NCBI RefSeq assembly: GCF_009707385.1
Contig: NZ_CP046115.1
Location: 2,542,001-2,606,000, forward strand
From: Klebsiella oxytoca
GTDB lineage: Bacteria > Pseudomonadota > Gammaproteobacteria > Enterobacterales > Enterobacteriaceae
Direction of reading: 5' to 3'
Length of the DNA stretch: 64,000 nt
The first letter of the stretch is position 1, and every line of letters starts with the position of its first letter. The notes under the pieces are model-generated. The model made no database searches. It had not been told where the DNA came from and saw only the letters and a list, made by a program, of their open reading frames with translations. Below, in pieces: positions 1 to 9,527 of this stretch. Both the position numbers and the translations under genes were made by a program.

Positions 1-1091
1 CGCTGCTGGATTCCCTGGAGCGCGAGCTGCGGCGGATGACCGGCGTGACTATCGACCGCGATGCCTGGCAGTGGGATCAGGTGCCCGATCACCTGAAAAT
101 CACTTTCCGGGTGGTGGACGATAAAAACAAGAAGCTGCAGGAAGGACGCTCGCTGCAGGAGCTGAAGGATGGACTGAAAGGGAAAGTGCAGGAGACGCTG
201 TCTGCGGTCGCCGATGACGGTATTGAGCAGAGCGGGCTGCATATCTGGAGTTTCGGCCGGCTGCCGGAGAGCTACGAGCAGAAGCGCGGTAACTATAAAG
301 TCAAGGCCTGGCCGGCGCTGGTGGATGAACGCGACAGCGTGGCGATAAAGCTATTTGATAACCCGCTGGAGCAACAGCAGGAGATGTGGCGCGGTCTGCG
401 CCGCCTGCTGCTGCTGAATATCCCGTCGCCGATAAAGTATCTGCACGAGAAGCTGCCGAATAAAGCCAAGCTAGGACTCTATTTTAATCCCTATGGCAAG
501 GTGCTGGATTTGATCGATGATTGTATCTCCTGCGGCGTTGATAAGCTGATCGATGAAGCGGGCGGCCCGGTGTGGAGCGAAGAGAGTTTTGCCGCGCTGC
601 ATGAAAAAGTGCGCGCCGAACTGAACGAGACGGTAGTCGGGATAGCCAAACAGGTTGAGCAGATCCTGACGGCGGTCTTTAACATCAATAAACGCCTGAA
701 AGGCCGCGTCGATATGACCATGGCGCTGGGGCTGTCGGATATTAAGGCGCAAATGGGCGGGCTGGTGTATCGCGGTTTCGTCACCGGCAACGGCTTCCGC
801 CGCCTGGGTGATACGCTGCGCTATCTGCAGGCGATTGAAAAACGTCTGGAAAAAATGGTTATCGACCCGCACCGCGACCGCGCGCAGATGCTTAAAGTGG
901 ATAGCGTTCAGCAGACGTGGCAGCAGTGGCTGAATAAGCTGCCGCCGGCACGCCGTCAGGATGATGACGTACAGGATATTCGCTGGATGATAGAGGAGCT
1001 GCGCGTCAGCCTGTTTGCCCAACAGCTTGGTACGCCGTATCCGATATCCGACAAGCGGGTGCTGCAGGCGATGGAACAGATCGCGGCCTAA
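1..1091 (+). CDS. hrpA: ATP-dependent RNA helicase HrpA, C-terminal part (5' end outside window)
   Basis: The reading frame is open from base 3 to the TAA at 1089-1091, so only about the last 363 codons of a roughly 1300-residue protein are present. The piece is the C-terminal domain (DUF3418) of the DEAH-box helicase HrpA; I recognise the closing stretch RWMIEELRVSLFAQQLGTPY followed by ISDKRVLQAMEQI, nearly the same in E. coli HrpA. The helicase motifs lie upstream of the window. HrpA is a cytoplasmic helicase implicated in mRNA processing and rescue of stalled ribosomes. As in E. coli, the hrpA side of this locus leads toward ydcF and aldA, but here an efflux operon, a glutamate dehydrogenase and a transporter lie between. 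Confidence 0.95.
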   Translation, partial: LLDSLERELRRMTGVTIDRDAWQWDQVPDHLKITFRVVDDKNKKLQEGRSLQELKDGLKGKVQETLSAVADDGIEQSGLHIWSFGRLPESYEQKRGNYKVKAWPALVDERDSVAIKLFDNPLEQQQEMWRGLRRLLLLNIPSPIKYLHEKLPNKAKLGLYFNPYGKVLDLIDDCISCGVDKLIDEAGGPVWSEESFAALHEKVRAELNETVVGIAKQVEQILTAVFNINKRLKGRVDMTMALGLSDIKAQMGGLVYRGFVTGNGFRRLGDTLRYLQAIEKRLEKMVIDPHRDRAQMLKVDSVQQTWQQWLNKLPPARRQDDDVQDIRWMIEELRVSLFAQQLGTPYPISDKRVLQAMEQIAA

Positions 1092-1139
1092 GCCGCCGCT
1101 TTCCCCGCTGGCGCGGGCTGTCGGGGAAAGCGAGTCACC

Positions 1140-1799
1140 TCAGGCGTTCACCCAGGCGAGGGTGAACCCATCCCAGCCTTTGTTGCCCACCGTTTGCAGC
1201 GCCGTGACCGTCAGGCGCGGATCGCTGCCCATCATCCTGATAAACTCTCTTACGCCCTGAACGCGCTCGTCGGTACTCTCCGGGTTAGCCACTTCGCCAT
1301 CGCGTACCACGTTATCGCCCACAATCAATGTCCCCGGATGGGAATAGCGCAACGCCCAGCGCAGATAGTTTGGGTTATTCGGCTTATCCGCATCGATAAA
1401 AATCAGGTCAAACGGCGGGCGGTCGCCCAGCGTTTCGAGGCTGGCCAGCGCCGGGCCTTCCCTTACCTCAACCTTGTTATCAACGCCCGCCAGACGGAGA
1501 TTTTCCCGCGCTACGTTGGCATGATGCGCGTCCGCCTCCAGGGTTAGCAGCTCGCCGTCGACGGGCAATTCGCGGGCCATCCAGATAGTGCTGTAGCCGC
1601 CGAGCGTGCCGATCTCTAACACGCGTTTTGCTCGCGTCATTCGTACCAGCAGGGCCAGAAACTGACCCTGACTGGCGGCAACGTCAATAGCCGGAAGCCC
1701 GGCGCGCTGGTTATTAGCGAGAACCCGGTTGAGTAGCGGATCGTTGGGGATTAACGCTTCTTCGAGATAATTATCAACTGCCGACCACCGTTGCTGCAT
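1140..1799 (-). CDS. SAM-dependent O-methyltransferase (catechol-type), last gene of an efflux operon
   Basis: A 219-residue protein of the bacterial O-methyltransferase family 3 (catechol/caffeoyl-CoA type). The SAM-binding motif I is LEIGTLGGYS at residues 61-70, and the metal/substrate loop DLIFIDADKP is at 131-140. Length fits single-domain members. It presumably methylates a hydroxyl of a small phenolic compound using SAM; the substrate cannot be read from sequence. It starts 15 bases after the outer-membrane efflux gene on the same strand and is therefore probably the fifth gene of the marR-emrB-emrA-nodT operon. A methyltransferase in a tripartite pump operon suggests that a phenolic toxin is both modified and exported; that link is inference. 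Confidence 0.85.
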   Translation of the reverse strand: MQQRWSAVDNYLEEALIPNDPLLNRVLANNQRAGLPAIDVAASQGQFLALLVRMTRAKRVLEIGTLGGYSTIWMARELPVDGELLTLEADAHHANVARENLRLAGVDNKVEVREGPALASLETLGDRPPFDLIFIDADKPNNPNYLRWALRYSHPGTLIVGDNVVRDGEVANPESTDERVQGVREFIRMMGSDPRLTVTALQTVGNKGWDGFTLAWVNA

Positions 1800-1814
1800 G
1801 TCAGACTTCCCGTG

Positions 1815-3194
1815 CTACATCCCTGATGAATCAGACCAGCCGCCTCCCAGCGACCGGTACAAATCAATTTGCGCCAGCAGCAGATTATTTTTCACCTGTA
1901 CCACGCTGAGCTGGGTAGAGAACAGCGTGCGCTGGGCGTCCAGCACGTCTAAATAGGACGAATAGCCGTTGCGATAGCGATTCTGGGCGATACGCAGCGT
2001 CTCCTGGGCGACGTGCTCCTGCTCCTGCAGCTCCGCCAGCTGCTCGCCGTAACGGCCAATGGCATCGAGGCTGTCGTTCACCTCTTTGAACGCGCCGCGT
2101 ACCGTTTTTTCATAGCTAAACAGCGCCTGATTGCGCTGGGCCATCGACACGTCGACCTGGGCATTCAGCGCCTGACGGTTGAGCAGCGGCGCCAGAATGC
2201 TGCCGCCGATGCTCCATAAGCGTAGCGGATTATCCAGCAGGTCGGGCAGGGTACGATCCTGCAGGCTGCCGGTAGCGGTCAGGTTAATCGAGGGCAGCAG
2301 CTGCGCCTGCGATGAAGCCAGCGTGGCGTCGGCGGCCACCAGCTGACGCTGGGCCTGAACGATATCCGGACGGCGGTTAAGCAGCGTTGACGGCAGCTGT
2401 GAGGGGATCTCTAACGGCGTTAGCTGAGCGAACGCGTTACGCTTAACGGCTCCCGGATTGGCTCCGAGCAGCAGGCTGAGCGCGTTTTCCTGCTGGGCTA
2501 TCTGGTGGCGTAGCGGCGGGATTTGCGCGCGCGTTGAGCGCAGTTCGGAATCCGCCTGCATTAGCTCCAGGCGCGAGGTATAGCCCGTCTCAAACTGGCG
2601 TTTTGCCAGATTAAAGGCGTCTTCTCGCGATTTCAGCGTTTGTTGCGTCACCTGCAGCTGTTCGTCCAGCGCCAGCAGAGTGACGTAGCCGACCGCCACC
2701 GACGAGGCGACGGTCAGATTCGCCGCCGCGGCTGCGGCCTTTTGCGCCTCCAGGCTGGCCTCTGCCGCGCTGGCAGCGCTGCGGTTTGCGCCCCAGATAT
2801 CAACATCGTAGCTGGCGGTCAGAGCGCCTTTATAGACCGTACCGTGAACCGGCAGGCCGGTGGCGGCCGACTGTGAACGCGCGCGGGTGCCGGTCAGTCC
2901 GGCGTCGAGTGACGGAAACAGGCTACTGTCGGCAGCATAGACCCGCGCCTGATACTCGTTTACCCGCTCGCGAGCGATCAGCACGTCGCTGTTATAGCGC
3001 AGCGCCTGGTCGACATAGTGATTCAGGGTACTGTCGTGAAAGTTGCGCCACCAGACCCCCTCAACCGGGCTGGTGGGGCCGATATCCGCGCGCCAGGCGG
3101 CGGGGATTTGTAGCGTGGGTGTCGCCTGCTGGATATCGGCAGACTGGCAGCCAGCCAGAGCAAGAATAACGGCGAGAGCGAGCGGGCGGATCAT
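1815..3194 (-). CDS. Outer-membrane efflux lipoprotein (NodT/TolC-like)
   Basis: A 459-residue outer-membrane factor. The N-terminus is a lipoprotein signal with lipobox LALAGC (Cys at residue 16), then two OEP repeats, rich in Ala/Gln/Leu heptads as expected for the TolC-type periplasmic helical barrel. It would form the outer-membrane exit duct for the pump encoded by the two genes before it. The start ATG overlaps the stop of the membrane-fusion gene by 4 bases (3191-3194), which indicates translational coupling. Family assignment is firm; the exported substrate is unknown. Confidence 0.92.
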   Translation of the reverse strand: MIRPLALAVILALAGCQSADIQQATPTLQIPAAWRADIGPTSPVEGVWWRNFHDSTLNHYVDQALRYNSDVLIARERVNEYQARVYAADSSLFPSLDAGLTGTRARSQSAATGLPVHGTVYKGALTASYDVDIWGANRSAASAAEASLEAQKAAAAAANLTVASSVAVGYVTLLALDEQLQVTQQTLKSREDAFNLAKRQFETGYTSRLELMQADSELRSTRAQIPPLRHQIAQQENALSLLLGANPGAVKRNAFAQLTPLEIPSQLPSTLLNRRPDIVQAQRQLVAADATLASSQAQLLPSINLTATGSLQDRTLPDLLDNPLRLWSIGGSILAPLLNRQALNAQVDVSMAQRNQALFSYEKTVRGAFKEVNDSLDAIGRYGEQLAELQEQEHVAQETLRIAQNRYRNGYSSYLDVLDAQRTLFSTQLSVVQVKNNLLLAQIDLYRSLGGGWSDSSGM

Positions 3195-4276
3195 TGTTTG
3201 TCTCCCGCGCGAGTATCAATAGTGACCTGCACCGACATTCCCGGACGTAGCCGCTGGCTGTTGTTTTGTCCCTCGTCAACGGCGATGCGTACCGGAATAC
3301 GCTGAGCGATTTTGACGAAGTTGCCGGTGGCGTTATCCGGCGAAATAGCGCTGAACTCAACCCCGGTCGCCGGGGAGATGCTCTGCACCGTACCGGTGAA
3401 TTTCTCGCCGTCCAGCGCATCCACGGTAAAGGTCACGGATTGGCCGACGCGCACTCGCGCCAGCTGGGTCTCTTTCAGATTCGCGATGAGCCAGTGCTGC
3501 GGCGGCACCAGCGAGGTTAAATGCGTTCCGGCGGTAACGTAGGCGCCCAGTCGGACGGAGATTTGCCCAAGCTGGCCGTCCGTCGGCGCGATAATACGGG
3601 TGTTTTGCAGATCGATTTGCGCCAGCTCCAGCGCCGCTTTAGCGCTGGCCACGTCGGCGATCAGCGAGTCACGGTTAACGATGGTGGTTTGCAGATCCTG
3701 GCGCGACATCTCCAGCGTTGCCCTGGCCTGTTCGATATCCGCAATCCCCTGCGCCGCGCTGGCGCGGGCGGAATCGCGCTCGCGGATGGATAGTGAGCCG
3801 TCGGCGGTCAGCTCCTGAACGCGTTTTAAATCCGCCTGAGTTTTAAGATTCTGCGCGCGGGCGTTTTGCAGCAGCGCTTCGTTACGTGCGATCGCTGCCT
3901 CGGCGCTTTTCCGCTGCTGCAGATTGTTCTTCAGCGCTGCCTCTTTCATCGCCAGGGTGGCTTCCGCCTGGTGTACGCGCTGTTTATAGATACGGTCGTC
4001 AATCTGGAACAGCTCGTCGCCGGCTTTCACCTGATTAAAATCCTGGACTTTAACCTCGGTGATATAGCCATTAACCTGCGGGCTGATAAACGTGGTTTGC
4101 CCGCGAACGTAAGCGTTATCGGTAAACTGGCTTTCGCGGGTAAACGGCGGCAGCTGCCAGGCGTAAAGAATAACCAGTACGCCGACGATACCAATGGCGG
4201 CGGCGGTAAAAATAGAGACTATGCGAATATTATTTCGGGTATTGGCCTGCTGTTTGGCCGCGTCCTGCTGACTCAT
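3191..4276 (-). CDS. HlyD-family membrane fusion protein (EmrA-like)
   Basis: A 361-residue periplasmic adaptor. One transmembrane segment lies at about residues 19-42, followed by a lipoyl-like half-motif around residues 60-95 (ISPQVNGYITEVKVQDF), a long Ala/Gln/Arg-rich coiled coil at about 100-200, and a second half-motif containing NTRIIAPTDGQLG. Length and order match EmrA/FarA adaptors that join an MFS pump to a TolC-like duct. It lies 21 bases after the MFS gene and overlaps the outer-membrane gene by 4 bases. Confidence 0.92.
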   Translation of the reverse strand: MSQQDAAKQQANTRNNIRIVSIFTAAAIGIVGVLVILYAWQLPPFTRESQFTDNAYVRGQTTFISPQVNGYITEVKVQDFNQVKAGDELFQIDDRIYKQRVHQAEATLAMKEAALKNNLQQRKSAEAAIARNEALLQNARAQNLKTQADLKRVQELTADGSLSIRERDSARASAAQGIADIEQARATLEMSRQDLQTTIVNRDSLIADVASAKAALELAQIDLQNTRIIAPTDGQLGQISVRLGAYVTAGTHLTSLVPPQHWLIANLKETQLARVRVGQSVTFTVDALDGEKFTGTVQSISPATGVEFSAISPDNATGNFVKIAQRIPVRIAVDEGQNNSQRLRPGMSVQVTIDTRAGDKQ

Positions 4277-4297
4277 AATAACTCCAGAGTGAAAATT

Positions 4298-5950
4298 TTA
4301 TTTGCTTCCCGTCGCGCGTTTCAGCGCGATGCGGGCGGTAATACGCAATCTTATTAAGCGCCAGAAAACCCATACCAGCGTGGCGGCTGAAATCGCCGCC
4401 GTCAGCAGATAAGTATCATTGTATGCGAGAATATTGGTCTGCAGCGTAGCGGCGTTTTGCAGCAGCGTTGTGGCCTGAACGTTGAGCAGCGTGCCATCGC
4501 CAATCTGGCTTTGATACATCTGGCTATACTGCTGTAAACGTTCAGTAATCAGCGGATTGAGCGTGGTTATCTGGTCGGCGAGCTGACTGGAGTGAAACTT
4601 CTCCCGCCAGGTCTGGAAAGTCCCGAGAATGGCCGAACCCAGCAGGCCGCCGATATTCTGACTCATGCCGAACAGCACCGAGAAGCTCACCAGGTTGCGC
4701 TGATCGGCAATCACGCCGCCAATCCCCGCCAGCATCGCCGGGGCGAGGAAAAAAGCGCTGCCGAAACCGAGCAGAAACTGGCTCAACATCAGCTGATCCG
4801 GCCGGGTGAGGCTCGTCGACTGGCTGTCGAGCAGCGAGGCGACCATTATTAGCGCCAGCGCCGTGGCGGTAGGCCAGTAGAGGCGCTGTGGGTTTAGCGT
4901 CAGGCAGCTGGCGACAATACCGCAGACTATTCCGGCGAAAATGGCCCACGCCAGGTTGGTCATCTGTTCATTTTGCAGGCCGACGTACTGCAGCCAGCCG
5001 ATAACGCCGGTATTCTGCTCCGCCAGTACGATGCGGATCAGCAGCATAATCAGCCCCAGGCGCAGAATACTACCGCTGGAGAGCCATTTGATATTGAGCA
5101 ACGGGTTGCTGCGGTTATGTTCAAAGGCGATCGCAGAGACAATCAGCACTACCGCCCCCGCCAGCGCCCAGCCAATCCACGGGGCTTCGAACCACCAGTC
5201 CAGGCGACCCAACGACAGCACCGCGGTGACCAGCGCCATCCCCGGCGCCAGCAGGAAAAAGGTGATGAAGTCTTTCTTCTCAAAAACTTTTTTGCGATCG
5301 CCTGGCGGTAGCTTGAGGGAGATCACGCAGGCCAGGGATACCAGCGCCAGCCCCAGTTCAAAGAAATACAGCCCGCGCCACTCGTCAATTTGCAGCAGTT
5401 CGGTTGAGAACAGGCGCGCCAGCGGGATCGCCAGCGATGAACCGGTGACGCCGATGGTCAGCGCTTTGAGTCGATGGCGGGCAGGCCAGGCCTGAACCTG
5501 ATAATAGATCCCCAACGAGCTTAGCGCTGCGGCCACCATGCCGTGGGCGGCGCGCACCATCAGCGCGGAACTGAGGTCGTTGACGAACAGATGGAAGAAG
5601 GTCACCAGCACGTAGAGCACAAGAAAACCTTCGGTAAACGCCCGCAGACCATACTGCTGGCGGAACTTCACCAGCAGCAGGTTGATGGAGACATTGGTCA
5701 TCACGTATACCGCCGGTAGCCAGGCTATTTCCGTGGACCATGCGGCAAAGGTTCCCTGCAACAGCTGCAGGTTGGCGGTGACCACCGCGTTGCCCAGCGC
5801 GCCGGTTAGACAGACCAGCAGCCCGACGATACCGTAGGCAATCCGCTTAGGCGTGCTGTGGATAGGCGTTGAAGGCGAGCCGAGAATCGCCGGTTTTTCG
5901 TGCGGCGCCCAGTCGCGAGGGACATAGGGATTGGATTTATGGCGAGGCAT
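4298..5950 (-). CDS. DHA2-family MFS efflux pump (EmrB-like)
   Basis: A 550-residue inner-membrane protein with many hydrophobic segments, consistent with the 14-helix DHA2 family of proton-driven drug exporters. It carries a polar N-terminal tail of about 35 residues before the first helix, longer than usual for EmrB. With the adaptor and outer-membrane lipoprotein it should form a tripartite pump. Its ATG overlaps the TAA of the marR gene by one base (TAATG at 5950), so the regulator and pump are co-translated. Substrate unknown; organic acids or phenolics are plausible given the downstream O-methyltransferase. Confidence 0.9.
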   Translation of the reverse strand: MPRHKSNPYVPRDWAPHEKPAILGSPSTPIHSTPKRIAYGIVGLLVCLTGALGNAVVTANLQLLQGTFAAWSTEIAWLPAVYVMTNVSINLLLVKFRQQYGLRAFTEGFLVLYVLVTFFHLFVNDLSSALMVRAAHGMVAAALSSLGIYYQVQAWPARHRLKALTIGVTGSSLAIPLARLFSTELLQIDEWRGLYFFELGLALVSLACVISLKLPPGDRKKVFEKKDFITFFLLAPGMALVTAVLSLGRLDWWFEAPWIGWALAGAVVLIVSAIAFEHNRSNPLLNIKWLSSGSILRLGLIMLLIRIVLAEQNTGVIGWLQYVGLQNEQMTNLAWAIFAGIVCGIVASCLTLNPQRLYWPTATALALIMVASLLDSQSTSLTRPDQLMLSQFLLGFGSAFFLAPAMLAGIGGVIADQRNLVSFSVLFGMSQNIGGLLGSAILGTFQTWREKFHSSQLADQITTLNPLITERLQQYSQMYQSQIGDGTLLNVQATTLLQNAATLQTNILAYNDTYLLTAAISAATLVWVFWRLIRLRITARIALKRATGSK

Positions 5951-6381
5951 TATTTTTTCTCAACCTCGCGCAGCAGCTTCTCAAGCACTCGCTGAGTCTG
6001 CTGTTGCTCCTCGGGCGTGATAGCGGTGAGGATCTCCTCGCGCAGATCGTCGGCTACCGTTTTCACCTGTCGATAAACCTCAAGCCCTTTAGCGGTGGCT
6101 ATCAATAGCCGTTTACGTTTATCGCGTTCGGTTTTAACGCGCTCGACCAGACCGAGCTCCACCAGCCGGTTGAGCAGGGGAACGAGGGTTGCGCTTTCGA
6201 CGCCCAGCTCCTGGGCCAGTTCGCTTTGCGACAGCGGCTGGTCGTTACGCGCAATGGCGGAAACGGCGACCCAGCTGGCCTGGCTCATGCCGAGGTCCTT
6301 GAGTCGACGGTTAACCGCCAGCCGCCAGTGATGGGCGGTTAAATACAAAAGATGGGAGAAGTTAAGCTGTCGGTTATCCAT
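5950..6381 (-). CDS. MarR-family regulator of the efflux operon
   Basis: A 143-residue winged-helix protein. The central region carries the recognition helix and wing typical of MarR proteins (LSQSELAQELGVESATLVPL, then LVERVKTERDKRKRLL). MarR proteins are usually dimeric repressors released by small phenolic ligands. It is the first gene of the operon, overlaps the pump gene by one base, and a near-perfect 20-base palindrome lies just upstream of its start, so autorepression of the whole operon is likely. Ligand identity is unknown. Confidence 0.92.
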   Translation of the reverse strand: MDNRQLNFSHLLYLTAHHWRLAVNRRLKDLGMSQASWVAVSAIARNDQPLSQSELAQELGVESATLVPLLNRLVELGLVERVKTERDKRKRLLIATAKGLEVYRQVKTVADDLREEILTAITPEEQQQTQRVLEKLLREVEKK

Positions 6382-6396
6382 AGGTCAGTCTGCAAT

Positions 6397-6416
6397 ATCG
6401 TTAGAGCTCTAATGAT
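6397..6416. promoter_or_regulatory. Probable MarR operator: 20-base near-perfect palindrome
   Basis: The core TTAGAGCTCTAA (6401-6412) is a perfect 12-base palindrome; extending to 20 bases (ATC..GAT) leaves only one mismatched pair. It lies 16 bases upstream of the marR-type ATG at 6381, where repressor binding would block transcription of the efflux operon. Length and symmetry are typical of MarR sites. The assignment rests on position and symmetry only. Confidence 0.7.
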
Positions 6417-6510
6417 TTTATGTCTGGCAAAAACGATAATTCAAGTCTGAAGGATAAAAACAGGTTAACGGTATGTGCGGTTATTGTGGGACAAACTCTG
6501 GGAAAGGGCG

Positions 6511-6536
6511 AAAAAAAGCCCGGGGTTAACCGGGCT
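6511..6536 (-). terminator. Intrinsic terminator after the glutamate dehydrogenase gene
   Basis: On the minus strand a GC hairpin (GCCCGG, loop, CCGGGC) is followed by seven T residues. It lies 23 bases beyond the stop of the glutamate dehydrogenase gene. Confidence 0.85.
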
Positions 6537-6558
6537 CAGAACGTGACATCAGGATATA

Positions 6559-7833
6559 TTATCCAGGATAGATGCCGCGATCTTTACGCGCCATCAGGAT
6601 ACGCTCACAGGCCACGATATAGGCGGCGGTACGTAAAGAGCACTCTTTTTCAACCGCTTTATCGTAAACGTGAACGATCGCATCGGTCATGATGCGGTCC
6701 ATTTTGGCGTTGATCTCTTCTTCGCTCCAGAAGAAGCTGGCCATATCCTGCACCCATTCGAAGTAGCTCACGGTGACGCCGCCGGCGTTGCAAATAACGT
6801 CCGGTACTACCACGATGCCGCGTTCGGCCAGCACGTCATCCGCTTCCGGATAGGTCGGACCGTTAGCGCCTTCGAGCACCAGTTTGCAGCTGAGCGTTTC
6901 AGCACGTTCACGGGTAATCTGGCCTTCCAGCGCCGCCGGGATGAGAATATCCATCGGCGTGGTCCAGAACGCTTCTTTGGCAATTTCGCTCGCGCCGGGG
7001 AAACCGGCAATCTGCTTGTTCTCCGCCTGCCAGGCGGTCAGCGCGGCCATATCAATACCGCCTTCGTTATACAGCGTGGCGGTGTGGTCCTGAATCACCA
7101 CGATGCGCGCGCCGACGCCAGCGAACAGGCGCGCCGCTTCGCTGCCGACGTTACCAAAACCCTGCAGCGCGACTTTCGCGCCTTCAATTTCGATACCGCT
7201 GCGGCGAGCCACTTCGCGTCCGGTGACGAATACGCCGCGGCCGGTGGCTTTTTCACGGCCCAGAGAGCCGCCAAGATGGATCGGCTTACCGGTTACCACT
7301 CCGGTGATGGTGGTGCCCTGGTTCATGGAGTAGGTGTCCATCATCCAGGCCATGACTTTACCGTTGGTGCCGACGTCCGGCGCCGGAATATCTTTTTGCG
7401 GCCCGATAATAATGCCGATTTCGCTGGTATAGCGACGGGTCAGACGCTCCAGTTCACCTTCTGATAGTGAGAACGGGTCGACGCGGATACCGCCTTTGGC
7501 GCCGCCGTAGGGAATATTTACCGCCGCGCACTTGATGGTCATCCACGCGGAGAGCGCCATCACTTCATTCAGGTCAACATCCGGGTGGTAACGCACGCCA
7601 CCTTTACCCGGCCCGCGCGAAAGGTTGTGCTGGACGCGGTAGCCTTCGAAGTGGCGAATAGTACCGTCGTCCATTTGCACCGGAATATCAACAATCAACG
7701 CCCGTTTCGGATGGCGCAGCGTTTCAATCCAGTAGGCGAGATCGCCGAGATAGGGCGCGACACGATCGATTTGGCGCAGGTAGGTGGTCCATGGAGATGT
7801 ACTACTTTCAGAAGCGTAAGATAACTTTTCCAT
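6559..7833 (-). CDS. Glu/Leu/Phe/Val dehydrogenase, glutamate dehydrogenase type
   Basis: A 424-residue amino-acid dehydrogenase that oxidatively deaminates glutamate to 2-oxoglutarate or does the reverse. The substrate domain contains [16 protein letters not shown] and [17 protein letters not shown], which holds the catalytic lysine region, followed by [17 protein letters not shown]. The nucleotide-binding fold follows with [13 protein letters not shown]. It is shorter than E. coli GdhA (447 residues) and resembles the catabolic-type enzymes of the family, so it is probably a second glutamate dehydrogenase rather than gdhA; cofactor preference cannot be told reliably. It is monocistronic, with a terminator behind it and a long leader region in front. 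Confidence 0.88.
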   Translation of the reverse strand: MEKLSYASESSTSPWTTYLRQIDRVAPYLGDLAYWIETLRHPKRALIVDIPVQMDDGTIRHFEGYRVQHNLSRGPGKGGVRYHPDVDLNEVMALSAWMTIKCAAVNIPYGGAKGGIRVDPFSLSEGELERLTRRYTSEIGIIIGPQKDIPAPDVGTNGKVMAWMMDTYSMNQGTTITGVVTGKPIHLGGSLGREKATGRGVFVTGREVARRSGIEIEGAKVALQGFGNVGSEAARLFAGVGARIVVIQDHTATLYNEGGIDMAALTAWQAENKQIAGFPGASEIAKEAFWTTPMDILIPAALEGQITRERAETLSCKLVLEGANGPTYPEADDVLAERGIVVVPDVICNAGGVTVSYFEWVQDMASFFWSEEEINAKMDRIMTDAIVHVYDKAVEKECSLRTAAYIVACERILMARKDRGIYPG

Positions 7834-8201
7834 AAGAGTCCTGTTTTGCAGTGATAATTATTTTGTTAACCGTGGAAAGGTACAGCCGTAAACTCTGTAA
7901 CGAGAATGTTATCACCAATTTAATGGGACGGTATTTGGTAAAAACACAGAATATGCTGCCGTTACTGGTAGGGGCTGGTTTTTTATGAATAAAAAAACAC
8001 AAAAGAAGGCCCGCTGCGGATGAATATGCATCTTTGTGCATTAAAGCCGTAGTTGTGACCATTTTCCCCTATTTATTAGAATCTTGACTCTCTTCAAAAA
8101 GTGAATAAAACGCTGCGTTTGTGTGTTGACTTTGTTGCAGTATGGTGGGCATCTTGCGGTTATTGCCGACAGCGGGAGTTCGCTGCCGGCAGGGTTTTGC
8201 T
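7834..8201. other. Intergenic region upstream of the glutamate dehydrogenase gene
   Basis: This 368-base spacer holds the promoter region of the minus-strand dehydrogenase gene and the 3' flank of the next transporter gene. I see no convincing gene. A short inverted repeat, ATGCA..TGCAT, occurs near 8024-8042 but matches the NtrC consensus poorly. A hairpin-forming stretch at about 8164-8190 (CCGRCAGCG paired with CGCTGCCGG) lies beyond the transporter stop and may stabilise its 3' end; it lacks a clear T-tract on that strand. Confidence 0.5.
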
Positions 8202-9527
8202 TTAGAGGGTTTCACCGCGGGCGGCGATGGGGCCTGGAGCCTGTTTCAGGCGGCTGGCGCAGAAAATAGCGATAAGCGAAATCACTACCGTTCCCGCCAG
8301 ATACCATGCCACCGGCACCCAGTCGCCGTCATATTTCGCCAGCAGACCGGTCGCGATCAGCGGAGCGGTTCCTCCGGCAAGGGCCGCGCCAAGCTGGTAG
8401 CCAAGGGTGATGCCGGTATAGCGAACGTTAGCGCTGAAGATCTCGGAGCATAACGTCCCGAGAACTGCGGTTACCGGCGCCCACAGAATACCGAATGCAA
8501 TAACCGTGGCGAGCGCAATGCCCCACGTAGTTTGCGTGTCCAGCAGCAGAAACCACGGCACGATAAACAGCCCCAGCAGCACTACGCTCAGGGTATACAT
8601 TTTTTGCCGACCGATTTTGTCAGACAGTAGCCCCATCAGCGGGATCATCACCGTAGCGACCAGCGCCCCGAGGGTGACGGCTTCCAGCGCCTGAGATTTT
8701 TGATAGCTCAGCGTGGTGGTGGCATAGCTGACCACAAAGGTGGAGAAAATATAGAACGGCGCGGTTTCGACAACTTTCAGCCCGGCCGCAATCAGCACTT
8801 CACGCCAGTGAAATTTCACCGTGTCACGCAGCGGTGCTTTCGCCACCTGACCCGACTGTTTCACCTGCTTAAACTCCGGGGTTTCATCAATATCTTTACG
8901 GATCCATAGTCCGATAAGAACCAGCACTGAGCTCAACAGGAAGGGGATACGCCAGCCCCACGAGAGAAACTGCTCTTCGCTGAATAGCGTCATCAGGGAG
9001 ACGATGAACGTCGCCATCAGCATACCGATGGTGACGCCCGCCTGCGGAATACTGCCGAAGAAGCCTTTGCGCTTTTCCGGCGCGTATTCATAGGCCAGCA
9101 ATAGCGCGCCTCCCCATTCGCCGCCGATGCCCATCCCCTGAACGATACGCAGGGTAATCAGCAGCGCGGGCGCCCATAATCCGATCATTTCATAGGTGGG
9201 AAGCAGCCCGATAGCAACCGTCGCGCCGCCCATCAGGGAAAGCGTCAGCACCAGCGTTTTCTTGCGCCCGATCCGATCGCCGATGTGGGCGAAAACGACG
9301 CCGCCGATCGGCCGGATGAAAAAGGTCAATGAGAACGAGAGCCAGGAGAGTATTAAGCCGATGACCGGGTCGACCATTGGAAAGAAGATCTTGTTGAACA
9401 CCAGCGCCGCAGCGGTGCCGTAGAGAAAATAATCAAACCATTCAATGGCGCTGCCGGTCAGGCTGGCAATGAGCACCTTTTTGTTTTTTTTCAGGATGGA
9501 TGTGGTGCTGTTGTCATGTCTTGTCAT
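8202..9527 (-). CDS. MHS-family major facilitator transporter
   Basis: A 441-residue 12-helix carrier of the metabolite:H+ symporter family (relatives: ShiA, KgtP, ProP, citrate and dicarboxylate carriers). Diagnostic pieces are GSAIEWFDYFLYG near the N-terminus, the loop motif HIGDRIGRKKTL and RIVQGMGIGGEWGGA. It would import an organic acid or osmolyte with protons across the inner membrane. Substrate is not identifiable from sequence. It stands alone, with a 386-base gap before the divergent ydcF, which probably contains both promoters. Confidence 0.87.
   Translation of the reverse strand: MTRHDNSTTSILKKNKKVLIASLTGSAIEWFDYFLYGTAAALVFNKIFFPMVDPVIGLILSWLSFSLTFFIRPIGGVVFAHIGDRIGRKKTLVLTLSLMGGATVAIGLLPTYEMIGLWAPALLITLRIVQGMGIGGEWGGALLLAYEYAPEKRKGFFGSIPQAGVTIGMLMATFIVSLMTLFSEEQFLSWGWRIPFLLSSVLVLIGLWIRKDIDETPEFKQVKQSGQVAKAPLRDTVKFHWREVLIAAGLKVVETAPFYIFSTFVVSYATTTLSYQKSQALEAVTLGALVATVMIPLMGLLSDKIGRQKMYTLSVVLLGLFIVPWFLLLDTQTTWGIALATVIAFGILWAPVTAVLGTLCSEIFSANVRYTGITLGYQLGAALAGGTAPLIATGLLAKYDGDWVPVAWYLAGTVVISLIAIFCASRLKQAPGPIAARGETL

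Noticed and set aside
471-1022. Long minus-strand open frame opposite hrpA
   Set aside because: It mirrors the hrpA coding frame, has no ribosome site, and the plus-strand protein is clearly conserved.
6670-7464. Plus-strand 264-codon frame opposite the glutamate dehydrogenase gene
   Set aside because: Antisense shadow of a strongly conserved enzyme; composition (His/Arg/Ala rich) is typical of shadows.
8020-8045. Possible NtrC site upstream of the glutamate dehydrogenase gene
   Set aside because: Only the TGCA arms agree with the NtrC consensus; spacing and inner bases do not.
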